From Hormiphora californensis (lineage: Eukaryota; Ctenophora; Tentaculata; Cydippida; Pleurobrachiidae): a DNA stretch of 64,000 nt. Both the position numbers and the translations under genes were made by a program. How positions within the stretch are numbered: the stretch's first letter is position 1; each line of letters opens with the position of its first letter. The notes beneath the pieces were generated by a model. The model was given only the letters and a program-made list of their open reading frames with translations, was not told where the DNA came from and did not search any database. Below, piece by piece: positions 10,458-27,508 of the stretch. The stretch lies in the NCBI GenBank assembly GCA_020137815.1, contig CM035356.1, positions 1,069,001 to 1,133,000 on the forward strand, given 5' to 3'.

Positions 10458-11063
10458 CTACCTATTGACAATCGGCTGATTCTCACCAGCAGTACTGCCT
10501 CCCTTCTTGAACTCATTTATCAGATTGGGTATGGCCAAAATTATCAAAATCCAGCACACAGCTATAATAATAAATGATGGCCAATACACTATGGGGTCAC
10601 AATAGTTCGGGTTTACCGCTTTGGGTCCTTTCCAGCCCTTAATGGGGGATTCCAGGTAGGGTTTAGTAGTTTCCACTCGCTTCAAGGACCAAGTTACCCA
10701 GAGGGTGGCTGCTAGAAGGAAGGAGAAAAACCCAACAAAGATCACCGCCACGGCGATTTGGCCCAGGACCTCGATTTTAAAGAGGTAGTGAAGGAAGGCC
10801 AGAGCTAGAATTACTACCCCCATCGCTATCATGAATATAGGAATCCCCATGCTCACAGGGCACTGATCTAGCTTTGCAATCCCAATCGCTATCAGAGCTA
10901 TGGGCAGAAGTGCATAGAATGCCACACCAATGATTTTATTTCCACACGATTCTTCCTCGGGTCCCTCTGAAGGGTCTGCCGTAGAATCCTCATCCTTTTC
11001 TTTTATAGAGGGTGATGGAGATGGGGAGCTTTCTGTGACCATCGTCTGGGGCGCCTCAATCAT
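10458..11063 (-). CDS. Four-pass membrane protein, TMEM272-like
   Basis: Single-exon ORF of 201 aa. Residues 1-42 are acidic and Ser/Pro-rich with no signal peptide, so probably cytosolic. Four hydrophobic segments follow at about 44-64, 72-95, 100-126 and 160-184. The first loop LDQCPVSMGIPIFMIAMGVV resembles the ..CP....IPIFLIV.G pattern of TMEM272-like proteins, a family of unknown function common in invertebrates. The second extracellular loop carries one Cys (NYCDP). The tail EFKKGGSTAGENQ is polar. An upstream ATGACATGA overlaps the start and would be a two-codon uORF. Function unknown; a claudin/tetraspan of another kind is the alternative. Confidence 0.65.
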   Translation of the reverse strand: MIEAPQTMVTESSPSPSPSIKEKDEDSTADPSEGPEEESCGNKIIGVAFYALLPIALIAIGIAKLDQCPVSMGIPIFMIAMGVVILALAFLHYLFKIEVLGQIAVAVIFVGFFSFLLAATLWVTWSLKRVETTKPYLESPIKGWKGPKAVNPNYCDPIVYWPSFIIIAVCWILIILAIPNLINEFKKGGSTAGENQPIVNR

Positions 11064-11359
11064 GTCATGATAATATCAGAGAGAGACACACAAGTACACT
11101 GCAGCAGCTGGAATCACATATTGTGAAAAGTCTCCTGTATGTATATGAGCGGTGGTAATGATAGGAAGAGATACATGGATGTAAATTGTGCCAAAGTAAC
11201 CAGAAAATACGGATTGGAAACTTTATCTAGCTTGCCACTTCCGTTCCAATTGACAAAAGATCCCAAAACAGATGGAGATATGAGCTCACTGGGATATGAG
11301 TATGTACAATTCTTGTACAATCTCGACGGTCCAGTGTAATGTACACTAGGGTCTGTACA

Positions 11360-11432
11360 GTGTACAATTGTAGTTTGTACACGCCCGAGTGTACAGTGTA
11401 CACTCGGGCGTGTACAAACTACAATTGTACAC
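11360..11432. repeat. 73-bp perfect palindrome built from TGTAC words
   Basis: Arms of 36 bp (11360-11395 and 11397-11432) pair perfectly around one central base. The arm contains TGTACAATTGTAGTTTGTAC and then ACGCCCGAGTGTACA. More TGTAC words flank it (11340-11358). No flanking target duplication seen. Confidence 0.9.
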
Positions 11433-12119
11433 GGACTCTCTCTCTCTCGATTGGCGGGAGTTGAGTGCGCGTGTACACGGTTCCGCGCAGGAAATCCAAT
11501 CAAATCGTTATCGCGCCCTACATCTTAGGGATCACGAACCACACTTGTGTCCCAATTGGGGAGGGGACCCGGGACACTGCGGGATAAAACGACAGAAACT
11601 CTTGAACCCAATTGTGAATTTACCAACTGTTATTATTGATTGTATACGGGTTGTCGTCGGGCTGATTATTGGTACCTAACTAACTTTCCCTCTCCCGGGA
11701 TATTCGACCAACTGATATAAGTTGGGGGTAATGAGAACCTAAAAGAAAATATCCAAGAGTCTGTCAGTAGTTATGTAAGGGGTACTCAACAAGTCACGAT
11801 GTAGTTATGTATCAACCTCAAAGGTATCGTCCCTCTCCCAAATTTGCTTCAGCAGTGCAGAGTTATAGGCCGAATACGTTAAGGTGTGGACAGATTTTTA
11901 TGTCAACTCCCTAACTTTCTCTCTCCCTCTCTTCGTCATCGAAATATAAAACACTAAACTTTCGGTGAAGTCAATGACCTGAAAACTTTAAGAAACATGC
12001 ATTTGTCTTTTGTGGTTCCCCAAATTTTAGATGATCTTGGTCCATTGAAAGTAATCGAGGCCAAAGATTTTGCTTAAATTTCGGGCCGAAAATATTTTTT
12101 TTGGAATGAATGAAAAGTT

Positions 12120-12640
12120 CATTCCATCAAAAAAAAAATTTGAGTAAGCTTGATTTTTCTTAGGATCAAGATAACATAGTGGAGAACCCCTCCCAAATTT
12201 ACAGTTTCCCACCAATCGGCAACTGGGGTGGTCAGGGGGGCTTTTTTTTGCCGCACAGGTATACAACGTTGGGGTTTGATCTCTAAAAGGGTTTTTTTTT
12301 TTTTTTTTTTTGGGGGGGGGGTGACCTTATTTTCCTGTGGGGGGGGGTTTTGGAAAAACACAGGAGAAAGCAAACAGACGGTTAAAAAAAGCCCGGAAAG
12401 TTAGGGGGGGGTTAAAAAAAAAATTTAAAATGCAGGCCCAGGGGGGCGATAGAGAGAAAAGGAAAGGGGAGGGAAAAAGGGGAAGAGGGGAAAGAAAAGA
12501 GAGAGAGAAGAGGGGGGAGAGCGGGGAAGAGAGAGAGAGAAAAAAGAGAGGGGAAGAAAGAGAGGGGGAGAAGAGAGAAAGAGAGGGAAAAAAGGGGGGT
12601 TTTTCCTATCATCGGTACATAAGGGGGTTTTACAATCTCT
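12120..12640. other. Homopolymer-rich, probably low-quality sequence
   Basis: Consecutive long runs of A, T, G and purine-only sequence (for example T22 followed by G10 near 12292-12320). ORFs here are purine-repeat artefacts. Consensus accuracy is probably poor. Confidence 0.6.
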
Positions 12641-12942
12641 ATTTCTCTTTCCGAACCCAACTCTCTGTCTTTCCCATTTCTCCGACCAAGCCTTTTCATT
12701 CTTTCTTCCAATTTCACCGAATTTATTTTTGCGTTGTAGGTAATTGGTATGATTTAGATCATCGTCACATCATGAACTCTGTCAATTACTATTCTTGACC
12801 GGATAATAATACACCGATTGCTCTGTCGTTTTCTACAAAGTCGCTGCACTAAATGTGCGAAGGACAGTGTAGGCTGCATGAATCCCCGGCCGCTCTAACA
12901 TTTTGATGTATGCACATGTTGTATTGATCGTCATTACAGTGA

Positions 12943-13065
<123 letters not shown>

Positions 13066-15148
13066 TGATTAGGAAAGATAGGAGCCATTACAAGCTCTCT
13101 CGGTTAATATATTACTCTATAATTATAGTATATGCACATAGTATGAGTCATATATAACATTAGTTTGTGTAGTATACACTGTATACGGGCAGACTGCAAT
13201 CTCCAGAGACTCCTACATTATATTGAGCCTCTTAACTCTTTATTCGCTTAAACTAAGACTCAGTGATACAAGTAACAGACTCTTTGTATTGCGAAGAGTG
13301 TTACTCTTGGCTTTCTATCAATGACCAACGTGGATAACTATCGGTGGTACAATTGACACACTTGGGATATAGTTGGGGAAGTGGTCCGGAGAGACTGTGT
13401 GGAGTTTTTACGGGAGAGGGAATCATATTTAGAACTCCTCCCGATTCCTTGCCTTGCTCTAGAAGACAAGCAAGTTAGGGGGATTCACTAGCTTCACAAC
13501 CTGGCTTCCCTCTGCATCCATCTCTTGGCATTATATGCTACGTACCCCGCAGTGAGGGAATAAGGCAGTGCTTTTCAACTCCATCTCTTCTTTATTTCCC
13601 GAACTGTCTGATTGTGCCGTTGACCGCCTGGCGCTGTCGTCTTGAATCTGTGCATATGCCGTTTTTCCTGCAACTGCTCATCCTTCTTCTACTAGAAGTT
13701 CTAGTGCCTTCTCAATGTTATTATGAAATCATAATATCTGATGTTTCACAAATGAGGCCAATAAACATCAATACCACTAGTTGGGTGACACACCTATTCT
13801 CGAATTGTCTCCTACCAGCCAGACTGCAGCACTGTAGAATGGTATCCTGATACAGCTACTCAAAACTATTTGTAACCCGAGCGTTCAATTTTGAAATTGT
13901 AATTTGTGAGATCCCTCCCTCTCTCTCTGGGTACCATCTGGATGGTATCAAAGCTCTAATCGCCAAATCGAGGAATTTCTATGTAAAATGAAACCAATTT
14001 CCCTGCACCAGTAGAGGAGGGAATTCCGGTAAATCAGTGTGTTATCTCGAGGGGAAAGGAAAAGGCCGTTGGGCCTAGGACCTTATCTTCCATTTCCCGC
14101 TACTTTGTTTTACCGTTACTGCAGCAGTAAACCCCATTGACCATTGTCACGTACATCGAGCTTTTTAGATTGCACAGACTCTTGGCTTTGCACATTCCAC
14201 AGACTCTTAGCCCCAGAGATAAACCCGAGCACCGTATGCCAATTATAATACCTGATCGTCGGCGTTTGGCCTTTTTGGTTGGGAGCTGTGTGTGCTCTTA
14301 TAAATAGTCAAGTACTGCAATGTCACTGATTAACAGTCTCGTTTGGTGAAGCAATTCTCTGACAAAAAGGCCTTTGCTATGTCTTTAGAATATCTACCTC
14401 TGTGAGGTATACCGGCCGTTTTCCCGTATGAAAGTCGATCTGTCTCTGTCTCTGTCTATTAATCTCCCGTCTCTCCACCAACACCAGATCAATATAATGT
14501 TGGTGTGTACTATAATTGTACAGTCCATTGTAGTTTTAATTTCTAACCACACCGTCTCTACTAGCTTCTATTGATTGCCCGTATTTGATCCTGGAAGTCA
14601 CACCTCTCTTTATGTTACACTCCCTCAAAACAATATAACAGCCGAATGTAATAAAGAATAGAAAGGCCAGGCCATGATAGGGCGCATATTAATATTGCAT
14701 TGTGTGGGTAATATAACATCTCACTTTGAACTCGCTATCCGTTCCATTTGTCCATTCCGTGTGACAAATCTGATATTGTGCAAGGCTTTGAACGTACCCT
14801 GCAGTACACGTTCCTGGATTTGTCAAATATAGGTACCTGATTTCACAGGGTAGAATAATCGAGAGTTCTCTCCATGGCTCTCCTATCTCTAGAGAGGTTA
14901 ACTTTGTTAGTGTTATCGCGAAATCTCTCTCCTACCTTTAATATATGCGCACCAAATCTTAGGTTGATGCGACTTCTGTAACATAATTTATGTACATCTC
15001 GCATTCTTCAATTCTTGTGCTCGGCTCCCTTTTCTCTTCCCATCGTTTTAGGTTATTGGACATTGGAATGTTATACTTTTCCTTACTCTTTTTTTCTAGT
15101 TTTATATTTTAACGGCTAGCCTTTTAATCGAGAACTCTATTTTTCCAG

Positions 15149-16834
15149 GAGGTATATAAATGTCTGAAGTGGAACGACCTCCCCTGTCCCCTAAACCCTC
15201 CAAGGAGGTTATTGAGAAGGCTCTCTCTCCACCACCATCCCCTACCCCAAACAATGTCGAGGAAGTTTCGGAACCTGAACCTGTAGCGGCTGAACCAGTA
15301 GCCGCTGAACCAGAACCTGTAGCGGCTGAACCAGAACCTGTGGCGGCAGAACCAGAACCTGTAGCGGCTGAACCAGAACCTGTAGCGGCTGAACCAGAAC
15401 CTGTAGCGGCAGAACCAGAACCTGTGGCGGCAGAACCTGTGGCCGCTGAACCAGAACCTGTAGCTGCTGAACCAGTAGCCGTGGAACCTGTAGCCACTGA
15501 ACCTGTAGCCGCTGATCCAGAACCTGTAGCGGCTGAACCAGAAACTGTAGCGGCTGAACCAGAACCTGTGGCGGCAGAACCAGAACCTGTAGCCGCTGAA
15601 CCTGTAGCCGCTGAACCAGTGGCGGCAGAACCAGAACCTGTGGCGGCAGAACCAGAACCTGTAGCGGCTGAACCAGAAACTGTAGCGGCTGAACCAGAAC
15701 CTGTGGCTGCAGAACCTGTGGCCGCTGAACCAGAACCTGTAGCTGCTGAACCAGTAGCCGTGGAACCTGTAGCCACTGAACCTGTAGCCGCTGAACCAGA
15801 ACCTGTAGCCGCTGAACCTGCAGCCGCTGAACCAGAACCTGTAGCTGCTGAACCAGTAGCCACTGAACCTGTAGCCGCTGAACCAGAACCTGTAGCCGAA
15901 GAACCAGAACCAGTAGCCGCTGAAGCTGTAGCCGCTGAACCAGAACCTGTGGCGGATGAACCAGTAGCCACTGAACCAGAACCTGTAGCCGCTGAACCTG
16001 CAGCCGCTGAACCAGAACCTGTAGCTGCTGAACCAGTAGCCGCTGAACCTGTGGCCACTGAACCAGAACCTGTAGCCGTTGAACCAGAACCTGTAGCTGC
16101 TGAACCAGAACCTGTAGTGGTTGCACCAGAACCTGTAGCCGCTGAACCTGTGGCGGCTGAACCAGTAGCCACTGAACCAGAACCTGTGGCCGCTGAACCG
16201 GTGGCTGAACCAGAACCAGTAGCCGCTGAACCAGAACCAGTAGCCGCTGAACCAGAACCTGTAGCCGCTGAACCGGTGGCAGAACCAGAACCTGTAGCCG
16301 CTGAACCTGAAGCCCCTGAACCTGTAGCCACTGAACCAGAACCTGTGGCCGCTGAACCGGTGGCTGAACCAGAACCAGTAGCCGCTGAACCAGAACCAGT
16401 AGCCGCTGAACCGGTGGCTGAACCAGAACCAGTAGCCGCTGAACCGGTGGCAGAACCAGAACCTGTAGCCGCTGAACCAGAACCTGTAGCCGCTGAACCT
16501 GTAGCCGCTGAACCAGAACCTGTAGCCGCTGAACCAGGTAGCCGCTGAACCAGAACCAGTAGCCGCTGAACCAGAACCTGTAGCCGCTGAACCTGTGGCC
16601 GCAGAACCAGAACCTGTAGCGGCTGAACCAGAACCTGTAGCCGCTGAACCTGAAGCCGCAGAACCAGAACCAGTAGCGGCTGAACCAGAACCAGTAGCCG
16701 CTGAACCAGAACCGGTAGCCGCTGAACCAGAACCTGTAGTCCGCTGAACCAGAACCTGTAGCAGCTGAGGAAGCCTCGATAGATACTGATGTACCAGAGG
16801 ATCAAACAACTGCGGAAGAGGAGGTGACAATGAG
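15149..16834 (+). CDS. Exon 1 of a repeat-rich CaaX protein: EPVAAEP repeats (two single-base insertions)
   Basis: ATG at 15160, 11 nt after a good acceptor (tttttccag, 15148). Encodes a proline-directed-site N-terminus ([25 protein letters not shown]) and then about 500 residues of EPVAAEP / EPEPVAAEP repeats, acidic and surely disordered, ending [20 protein letters not shown] before donor AG|GTATGT at 16834. The frame breaks at about 16537 (extra G: gaaccaGGtagcc) and 16740 (extra T: gtagTccgct); removing both gives 557 codons and leaves phase 2. That phase fits both downstream exons at 22392 and 23357. Minus-strand ORFs over this region are shadows of the repeat. No family recognised; composition recalls BASP1/GAP43-like or paralemmin-like membrane-cytoskeleton proteins. 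Confidence 0.7.
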
Positions 16835-22391
<5,557 letters not shown>

Positions 22392-22983
22392 TGATTGGTT
22401 CAACAGCGAAGAAGAAGACCGGGATATAGATTACATAAATCGAGACGGATCCAGATCCGACTACCTCTCCCCAGTCCTGGAGCTCGACGAGCTTTCCTTT
22501 GGGTCCGGTTCGGACAGCGTCTTCCTTTCCTCGACCTCGGCCATTACAGATTGTTCTAACTGCTGTTACAGTGAGACCATCTGTTCGACCCCGTTCTCAG
22601 AGTCTACCGATGAAGATTGGAGCAATGACACTCTGGTGAACGGTCAAGAAGAACCGGCCACCTTGGATGAGGAGGTGGATGAAGATGATATTCTTTTTAC
22701 TCCAACCACGCTTATCATCATAAAGTGGGTCGATTTGATTCCGGAAGAATGTGAAACGTACGAACGAATACCCAGCTTAGAATTCACTGCATCGCTTCCC
22801 CGCAAATCTTCAATTCTGGAAGACAATGCATGGTTGCAGGAATGGGTGATCGTCGACCGAGAGGACTATAATATTCGAAGCGATCCTTGCCCCAAAAATA
22901 TAGACATTGTTGAGGAAGAAGAATCTGGGGAACAGCCCCAAAGCCCTCTTGTTAGTGAGCTTGATGATTTTGTTGTAGACTGG
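22392..22983 (+). CDS. Alternative internal exon A (acidic, non-repetitive) of the CaaX-repeat gene
   Basis: Acceptor ccttttag at 22391, donor TGG|GTAGGA at 22983. The exon is open throughout in the frame set by exon 1 (AG + T = Ser) and ends in phase 0, matching the terminal exon at 24610. It encodes about 197 acidic residues: DWFNSEEEDRDIDYINRDG, a Ser/Cys stretch, LTPTT-like hydrophobic patch IIIKWVDLIPEEC, and VELDDFVVDW-type ending. It is unlike the repeat exons in composition, with normal codon variety. Exon 1 + A + terminal exon would give 773 aa. Confidence 0.6.
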
Positions 22984-23094
22984 GTAGGAACTTTTCTGTT
23001 GTGCCCCTGTTCAACGCGTTGTTGCATTATGTGAGGGAGAGATAAAATAAAGACAGCACGGCTATATATATATAGAAAGATAGTGAAATTCATT

Positions 23095-23164
<70 letters not shown>

Positions 23165-23356
23165 ATGGGACACATTGGGATTGAGAGAAAAGCGACCGGA
23201 AATGCTAACTCTATTTTCTCTGCTCTATTTTGACTGATCTGTGAGCTCTTATTAGAACAAGCCATCTGAGTAATTGATCATGGTCACACTTCCACCCACT
23301 CACCACCTTCCTCTCCCTGCTAATGATCTAACTAACAAACACTTCTTTTCCAACAG

Positions 23357-24449
23357 CGCAATGTCTGGTGAACCAGTGAGCAGCATGCCCGCGGTGGAGG
23401 AACCTGTAGCGGAGGTGGCTGAGCCAGCATCAGAAACAACCCCAGCCGCACCCACTCCAATCGTGGTTACTCCTGCAGAGGCGACACCTGCAGCTGAAGA
23501 ACCTGCTCTTGCGGCTGAAGAACCTGCAGCCGAAGCCCCTGCGGCCGAAGAGCCTGCCCCAGCAGTCGAAGAACCTGCCCCTGCGGCTGAAGAGTCCGCC
23601 CCTGCGGCTGAAGAGTCCGCCCCTGTGGCTGAAGAACCCGCTCCAGCAGCCGAAGAACCTGCGGCTGAAGAACCTGTCCCCGCTGCCGAAGCCCCTGTGG
23701 CTGTAGAAGCTGCCCCTGTGGCTGTAGAAGCTGCCCCAGCAGTCGAAGAACCTGCGGCCGAAGAACCTGCAGCCGAAGAACCTGCTCCAGCAGCCGAAGA
23801 GCCTGCGGCTGAAGAACCTGCCCCTGTGGCTGTAGAAGCTGCCCCAGCAGTCGAAGAACCTGCGGCCGAAGAACCTGCTCCGGCAGCCGAAGAGCCTGCG
23901 GCTGTAGAAGCTGCCCCTGTGGCTGTAGAAGCTGCCCCAGCAGTCGAAGAACCTGCTGCTGAAGAACCTGCCCCTGTGGCTGTAGAAGCTGCCCCAGCAG
24001 TCGAAGAACCTGCGGCCGAAGAACCTGCAGCCGAAGAACCTGCACCAGCAGCCGAAGCCCCAGCTGCCGAAGAACCTGCCCCAGCTGCCGAAGAACCTGC
24101 CCCAGCTGCCGAAGAACCTGCTCCCGCTGCTGTAGAAGCTGCCCCAGCAGCCGAAGAACCTGCCTCTGCGGCTGAAGAGCCTGCCCCTGCGGCTGAAGAA
24201 CCTGCCCCTGTGGCTGTAGAAGCTGCCCCAGCAGCTGAAGCCCCTGCTGCCGAAGAGCCTGCTCCCGCTGCCGAAGCCCCAGCAGCCGAAGAACCTGCCC
24301 CTGCTGCCGAAGAGCCTGCTCCCGCTGCCGAAGCCCCAGCAGCCGAAGAACCTGCCCCTGCGGCCGAAGCCCCTGCAGCCGAAGAACCTGCTCCCGCTGC
24401 CGAAGAACCAGCCGCTGGACCTTCAGAAGAGAAGCCTGAAACGCCGACG
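23357..24449 (+). CDS. Alternative internal exon B (AEEPAP repeats), with its own ATG at 23361
   Basis: Acceptor ccaacag at 23356, donor ACG|GTAAGT at 24449. Like exon A it accepts phase 2 and leaves phase 0. Encodes MSGEPVSSMPAVEEPVAEVAEP and then about 300 residues of AEEPAPAAEEPA / VEAAPAVEEPAAEEPAP repeats, closing GPSEEKPETPT. It can be read either as an internal exon after exon 1 (940 aa total) or as the first exon of a 381-aa form, since ATG lies 4 nt after the acceptor. Repeat units differ from exon 1 (EEPAPAA versus EPVAAEP) but share composition, suggesting an old duplication. Confidence 0.65.
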
Positions 24450-24609
24450 GTAAGTAAAATCAACTTTTGGCAAACCAAAATAACTAACAGTAACTTCGTC
24501 TGAATTTCTCTGTGGGAGGTTTCACAAACAACTATGTAATAGCATTCATTTTTAGTCAGTCATAGAGTCTAGACAATCATTTTCTAACAAGACCTTCCAC
24601 CCCTCTCAG

Positions 24610-24666
24610 GAGAGTCCATCAAGCTCGAAGAAGAAGAAGAAAAACAAGACATGTGTGATATTATAA
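24610..24666 (+). CDS. Terminal exon: polylysine plus CaaX box (CVIL)
   Basis: Acceptor ccctctcag at 24609, phase 0, encodes ESPSSSKKKKKNKTCVIL and stops at 24664-24666. Cys-aliphatic-aliphatic-Leu at the very C-terminus is a geranylgeranyltransferase-I site, and the five-lysine run beside it is the K-Ras4B-style second signal for plasma-membrane inner-leaflet binding. This makes the long disordered repeat domain a membrane-tethered brush. Short exon, but reading frame, phase and motif agree. Confidence 0.7.
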   Translation, partial: ESPSSSKKKKKNKTCVIL

Positions 24667-27099
24667 ACATGTCAATGTATAGTTTGGAGGCTGATCAATT
24701 GCCCTTTTTATACGCTAGCTTCACGCCACACACAATATGTGGAAGGTCTGGGATTAATTGTGAGAGACTATATTATATATTGTTCGTGGGTTGTTAGCAG
24801 CTATTATAGTGGGAGCAAGAGACATTTGATATATATTCAATATAGTCCGGTGTTGGGACAGCAAATTATGAAGAATGGTTCGATGTTAACCAGAAGGTGT
24901 CGTAGGTCTCTCTCTTACATGTGCATGATAGCGGCAATATGTTTTTAGGTGCATTGTGCAACACACAGTCCGTAAATATACTTTTTAGAAAACTTGATTT
25001 ACCGCCAAAATATGTAATCTAGTTTGCCCTGAAAAGTTAAGACAATCGATTGATATGGTAAAGATTAATGTAAGAAGCATTATTGAGTTCATTTCACTTT
25101 GACATATTGTAAACTATTGTGTTTCAATTTGAAAAACTAGAAGATGGTTTGTTGAATAACAAACCTCATGGCGGGTGTCTCCAGCTGAACTAATCAAGAT
25201 TGGTGGAGATGTCACCTATATGACGTCACAAAGTTGTGTGGCTCCTTTGAAGTAGTAGCTGAGTTCTGTGTGACACAAACACCCCTTTAACAAGTTGATT
25301 TAATTCAGCTCGCTACCATTACAGGATCAAATCAGTGAAAAAGAGGAAGTAACGTACTGCAGCTGGAGAATGATACTTTTGTGTTTTGGGTGATGATGTG
25401 TAGTTGACCAAGAGTCCATATTAGTCTGTCAAGTGTCAGGCCAATATGCTCTCAACTCCGACAGATTTTAGTCTAATGTACTTGGTTTTTAGAAGAGACT
25501 GAGAGATAGAGAGATAGAGATAGAGTGACTTGCATTTATATTTAATCACATACAATACAGTTGACCCTCAACTTATAATCATCATCATGATAATGTGTAG
25601 AAAATTATATATTTTATGTTCGTATTGCAACTGTCAGGCCAATGCTCTGACCGCTTTTGTCGCGCGCTCCGACATAAGAATAGGGTCAGGCCAATGCTCT
25701 GGCAGGCCAATGCTCTGACCATGGTTCTCATGCACTCCGCGGGTCAGGCCAATGCTCTGACAAGGTAAGCTCAGCTTGCAAAATAGTAATAATTATAATC
25801 TCAGCTCAGCTTGCGTAGTGTGTTCGTTAGTCAGTTCGCATATGTTTGTTCTGGAAGTATGCACACCTGCTACGTGCATGTGTTATAGTCAAATCATATA
25901 TTATCTACCGAAGCAATATCCGAATATTGGACCAATTTCCGACGAACTTGAGCAGAGAACACGGTAGTTTTGTGGGTATGTACTGTATGACATTAGTCGA
26001 GTATTTTCTAAATGAGCATAATATTTTCATGTTCATATTGTCTCCACGTCACAGAAAAAAAGGAGCTCTGGAGGTAAGTAAATCATTTAATTTTGCAGCC
26101 TGCGGAGGAGTCCTGTTCGATTTGTGACAACTCACAACCATGTGATGTCTCCAGTGGAGCTTCACTCACCTCCATCCCCCATAATCCTCAAACCCTAATT
26201 TGCTGCTTCAAGCTCCATCCCTAATGGCTTTTGTCGTGAATGAAATGTCACAATTCTATACTTTTATCACCGGTAGTAGATTTTCTTTGTTAAATGTTCT
26301 TCCATAAATTCAAAACTGTTGCCTAGATATACTGAGATCAATTAATTTACTGAAGTAAAAACTCGAATTTTCGTCCAAAAACATCCACTTCATACAGCTC
26401 GGATGTCTCTCCTTTGCCAAGATTTAGTGTCTGAAACTTCGTTAGGCGCATCGTGGTTGGTAGTCGCGACGTGTGACATGAGAAAAAAGAAGAGGACACA
26501 CGATCGTAGTGAGTGAAATAGTGCCTTGAGACATTTACACATATAGAGTGCGTGCTCAGTGCTACCCCTATTCCTTATTTTAACTCATTGTTGTTGCTCA
26601 ATAGTTCACTCAAGCATCAACACAGCAGCACCTGGACAGTCGACTGCTGCAGTCTACATATACTGGCATCCAAGAATTTTCTACCAGAAAACCACTCTAT
26701 GCAAAAACCGTGATCTGACCAGGGCATAGCTATATGCTCTGGTCACGGTTTTTGTGCCAGTGTCGGGCCAATGCTCTCTTCCCAGACACCACTCTAACTG
26801 AGATTTTATATTTCACGATATCACAATATTGAGACAGAGAACTTCGAGGATCGAGGAATGTACTCTGTACGTGCCCGATGCTTTGTGTCCATCTAAACTC
26901 ATTGATGCTTTGTTCTTTTTGTTTACTGCCTTCGAAATAGTTCTCAGTTTTGCCTCGATTTACAGCCGGTGTAGAAACACACTGATTGCATGTATCATTG
27001 TTGAAGGATCTGCTGTCAGAGCATAGTGGCCTGACAGAGGATCTCTCCTATCATTTTCCCATTACATTGCAATGTAACGTCATACACATGGCCCCTATA
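24667..27099. other. Intergenic, repeat-motif-rich spacer
   Basis: No supported gene. Copies of the dispersed 19-bp motif at about 25435, 25633, 25685, 25702, 25743, 26762 and (inverted) 27014-27036. A hairpin at 26701-26757 has arms gcaaaaaccgtga / tcacggtttttgtgc around gaccagggcatagctatatg. Splice-like signals near 26054-26100 (cag-AAAAAAAGG...GGAG-gtaagt, then cag-CCTGCGG) could be a small extra exon pair, but I cannot tie them to a gene. Confidence 0.45.
25633..25762 (+). repeat. Cluster of four GTCAGGCCAATGCTCTGAC copies
   Basis: Copies begin at 25633, 25685, 25702 (GGCAGG variant) and 25743. Spacers contain gcgcgctccgac and ggttctcatgcactccg, the same companion word (ctcgcgctccga) seen inverted beside the 62070 copy. 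Confidence 0.85.
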
Positions 27100-27508
27100 G
27101 GGGGGGTTCCAACCTATTTTTTGTACGGTTTTGTACGGTTTTGTACGGACCATACATAAAAGTATCCGAAATTCCTGTTTTTTTCCATACAAACAATACA
27201 AAAAAATACAAAAAAATACAAAAAAATAATGAAGGATGTGGGTGCCTGATAAAAGTATAAATAATACATAGCTGGGTTCCGTTTATGTGCATGTACCACC
27301 TATTATATATATATGAACGTTTTAAGTTCCATTGTCATCCATTTTCCTGCTAAAAGTACATACTAAAAAAGTGTGTAAAAGTACACGTTTTTGAAATTCT
27401 AAAAAAAAAGAAATCATTGATTCAGATTACCGTTACGATTACGAGAAAATTTTCTCAGGTGGAGATTTGGATCCATCGCATCCTATTCTCGCTCCGCGAA
27501 TAATACTA

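Noticed and set aside
13614-13850. Small plus-strand ORF with a hydrophobic N-terminus
   Set aside because: No homology, splice support or codon signal; hydrophobic stretch comes from CTTCTTCTA-rich sequence.
15102-16830. Minus-strand ORFs of more than 560 codons (Gly/Ser/Ala or Trp/Phe/Ser repeats)
   Set aside because: Shadows of the EPVAAEP repeat; no start context, domains or splice logic.
23300-24478. Minus-strand 392-codon ORF (AGSSAAG repeats)
   Set aside because: Complement of the AEEPAP repeat exon, whose plus-strand frame has phases, splice sites and a CaaX end.
25846-26127. Extra exons of the CaaX-repeat gene near 26055-26130
   Set aside because: Acceptor and donor signals exist, but the resulting peptides lack any link to the gene and lie beyond a good terminal exon.
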